In this document: one piece after another, positions 4,645 to 5,804 of the stretch
Numbering within the stretch: the first letter of the stretch is position 1
Layout of the letters: each line of letters begins with the position of its first letter
Origin: Syntrophobacterales bacterium
GTDB taxonomy: Bacteria > Desulfobacterota > Syntrophia > Syntrophales > JAAYKM01
DNA length: 5,804 nucleotides
Assembly: GCA_031285215.1 (NCBI GenBank)
Contig: JAITWQ010000238.1
Coordinates: 1 to 5,804 of the forward strand
Direction of reading: 5' to 3'
Program-made: the position numbers and the translations under genes
Notes under the pieces: model-generated
What the model was told of the DNA's origin: nothing
The model's input: only the letters and a program-made list of their open reading frames with translations
Databases searched by the model: none

Positions 4645-5804
4645 ATGGTATCGCAATCGCCATATGATGAACCGTTACTCAGCGGATTTGAACGTGCGTG
4701 TGAAAAATACCCTGATCATACGGCAATCATTTTTATTGGCCAGAAAATCACTTACAGGCAATTAAGAGATCAGATTTATCGTTTTGCCACCGCCTTGCAT
4801 AACCTGGGTGTGAAAAAGAACGATAAGGTTATGCTATACCTCCCCAATTGCCCGCAGTTTCTTATCGGATATTTTGGCGCGCAAAAAATCGGGGCTGTTG
4901 CCGTTCCCGTTTCTCCGATCTATACGCCCCATGAGATCACCTACCTTATCAATGACGCCGGAGCGGAAACCGTTCTGTGTCAGGATACGAATTTCCGGTA
5001 TGTAGAGGAAGTATTCCCCGCCACATGCCTGAAAAGGGCGATCGTGACGAATCTTATTGATCCGCTTCCTTTTTACAAAAAGGCCGTGGGGCATATGCAT
5101 GATTTAATTCCTTACGGGAAAGTCCACTGGCGAGAAAATGTTTATCGCTTTAATAAGCTGCTCCGCGCCAATCCTCCCAATCCTCCAAAGGTTGATATAG
5201 ATCCGCGCAAGGATCTTTGTTATCTTCTCTATACGGGAGGTACTACGGGCTTTCCCAAAGGATGCCCCGCAAGCCACAGCGGTATGGTGTCATTTGTCGA
5301 GGAACTCCGCGAAATGTGGAAGGACTTTATCCATGATGAAAAGGAAATTTTTGTCATGGTCAACCCCCTTTTCCACCAGTTGGCGCAGGGTATTATCCTT
5401 GGCGCCGTTTTGACGAAGGGGAATGCCGCCATCCTTGTTCCTATCCCCCAGGTTGACGCCATTCTTGCCGATATTGAGCGCTTGAAAGCCACTCTCTTCC
5501 TTGGCGCTCCGACCCTGTTCCGCATGATTCTGGAGAATGACAGGCTTGCATTTTACGATCTTAGCACCTTGAAATTCTGCTGGAGCGGCGGCGATGTTCT
5601 TCCCACGGAAATATACAACAGATGGAAGACCAAATTCAGCGTTGGCATCCGTCAGGTTTACGGTTCCACGGAAGTGGGTTTCGTTTCCGTAAGTCCTCTG
5701 GATCGCGATCCCGTTATGGGCAGTCTGGGATTTGTTCTGCCCTCTCGAAAGATACGGGTTGTGGATCCCGATACCCTGGAAGATGTTCCCAGGGGAGAAT
5801 CGGG
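4645..5804 (+). CDS. AMP-forming fatty acyl-CoA synthetase, 3' end beyond window
   Basis: This enzyme activates a carboxylic acid, probably a fatty acid, to acyl-AMP and then acyl-CoA. The first 386 codons are present and the frame is open to the window edge. Residues 1-105 hold the N-terminal subdomain with YPDHTAI (22-28) and the TYRQL block (36-40). The ATP-binding P-loop reads LLYTGGTTGFPKG (194-206). Its second position is Gly rather than the common Ser, which is still within the family pattern. NPLFHQLAQG (240-249) is the A4-like acyl-pocket region, WSGGDVLP (313-320) is the A4/A5 linker, and QVYGSTEVG (337-345) is the adenylate-binding motif A5 with E343. The Asp hinge motif and catalytic C-terminal Lys lie off the window. 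The stretch FYKKAVGH...PYGKV around 143-160 recalls long-chain ligases of Desulfobacterota/Syntrophales, but chain-length choice cannot be read from the sequence. It likely has its own promoter, given the 471-nt leader. Confidence 0.9.
   Translation, partial: MVSQSPYDEPLLSGFERACEKYPDHTAIIFIGQKITYRQLRDQIYRFATALHNLGVKKNDKVMLYLPNCPQFLIGYFGAQKIGAVAVPVSPIYTPHEITYLINDAGAETVLCQDTNFRYVEEVFPATCLKRAIVTNLIDPLPFYKKAVGHMHDLIPYGKVHWRENVYRFNKLLRANPPNPPKVDIDPRKDLCYLLYTGGTTGFPKGCPASHSGMVSFVEELREMWKDFIHDEKEIFVMVNPLFHQLAQGIILGAVLTKGNAAILVPIPQVDAILADIERLKATLFLGAPTLFRMILENDRLAFYDLSTLKFCWSGGDVLPTEIYNRWKTKFSVGIRQVYGSTEVGFVSVSPLDRDPVMGSLGFVLPSRKIRVVDPDTLEDVPRGES

Noticed and set aside
5224..5265. Gly in place of Ser in the ligase P-loop (YTGGTTG) as a defect
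   Set aside because: The AMP-binding signature allows Gly at this place, so no loss of function is implied.
4645..5804. Reading the ligase as truncated or broken
   Set aside because: The frame is open with intact motifs up to the last base, so the missing 3' end is only the window boundary.

Overview
The window reads as a bacterial chromosome segment of moderate G+C content. Most of it is plus-strand housekeeping genes, with one decayed insertion sequence at the left edge. The gene types suggest an anaerobic Desulfobacterota/deltaproteobacterial lineage, possibly a syntroph-like fatty-acid user. These are a PurU deformylase, a CxxCC cysteine-cluster protein, a DUF4405-type membrane protein, an MJ0042-type zinc ribbon fused to a DUF3426-like domain, and a fatty acyl-CoA ligase. 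This taxonomic placement is inference from gene content only.

Layout. Positions 1-518 hold a minus-strand remnant of an IS481-family insertion sequence. Its transposase start, ribosome binding site and C-terminal YNYERPHHAL block are recognisable, but most of the DDE integrase core is deleted and the reading frame is shifted. Positions 519-740 carry no gene and several small inverted repeats. A sigma70-like promoter at 741-770 probably drives a five-gene plus-strand run from 818 to 4173: purU, a cysteine-rich protein, a small DUF4405-type membrane protein, hpt (hypoxanthine phosphoribosyltransferase), and a membrane-anchored zinc-ribbon protein. The first three are translationally coupled (1-nt overlap, then stop directly followed by start). 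The last two follow after gaps of 19 and 23 nt, with no terminator visible between genes. Positions 4174-4644 are an A/T-rich 471-nt gap with three copies of an 8-mer, two hairpins, a possible promoter and a 12-codon upstream ORF. The final gene, an AMP-forming acyl-CoA synthetase starting at 4645, runs off the right edge.

How the genes fit together. PurU releases formate and free tetrahydrofolate from 10-formyl-THF, and Hpt salvages purine bases, so both touch one-carbon/purine balance. The two proteins coded directly after PurU, one rich in cysteine and one membrane protein rich in histidine, look like a co-translated metal or redox pair of unknown role. The zinc-ribbon protein has the architecture of an inner-membrane protein with a cytoplasmic metal-binding head and an external DUF3426-like domain. 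The acyl-CoA ligase has its own long leader and is probably a separate transcription unit.

I see no CRISPR array, tRNA, rRNA or strong evidence of a new defence system. The least explained parts are the Cys-rich/DUF4405 pair and the leader of the acyl-CoA ligase.
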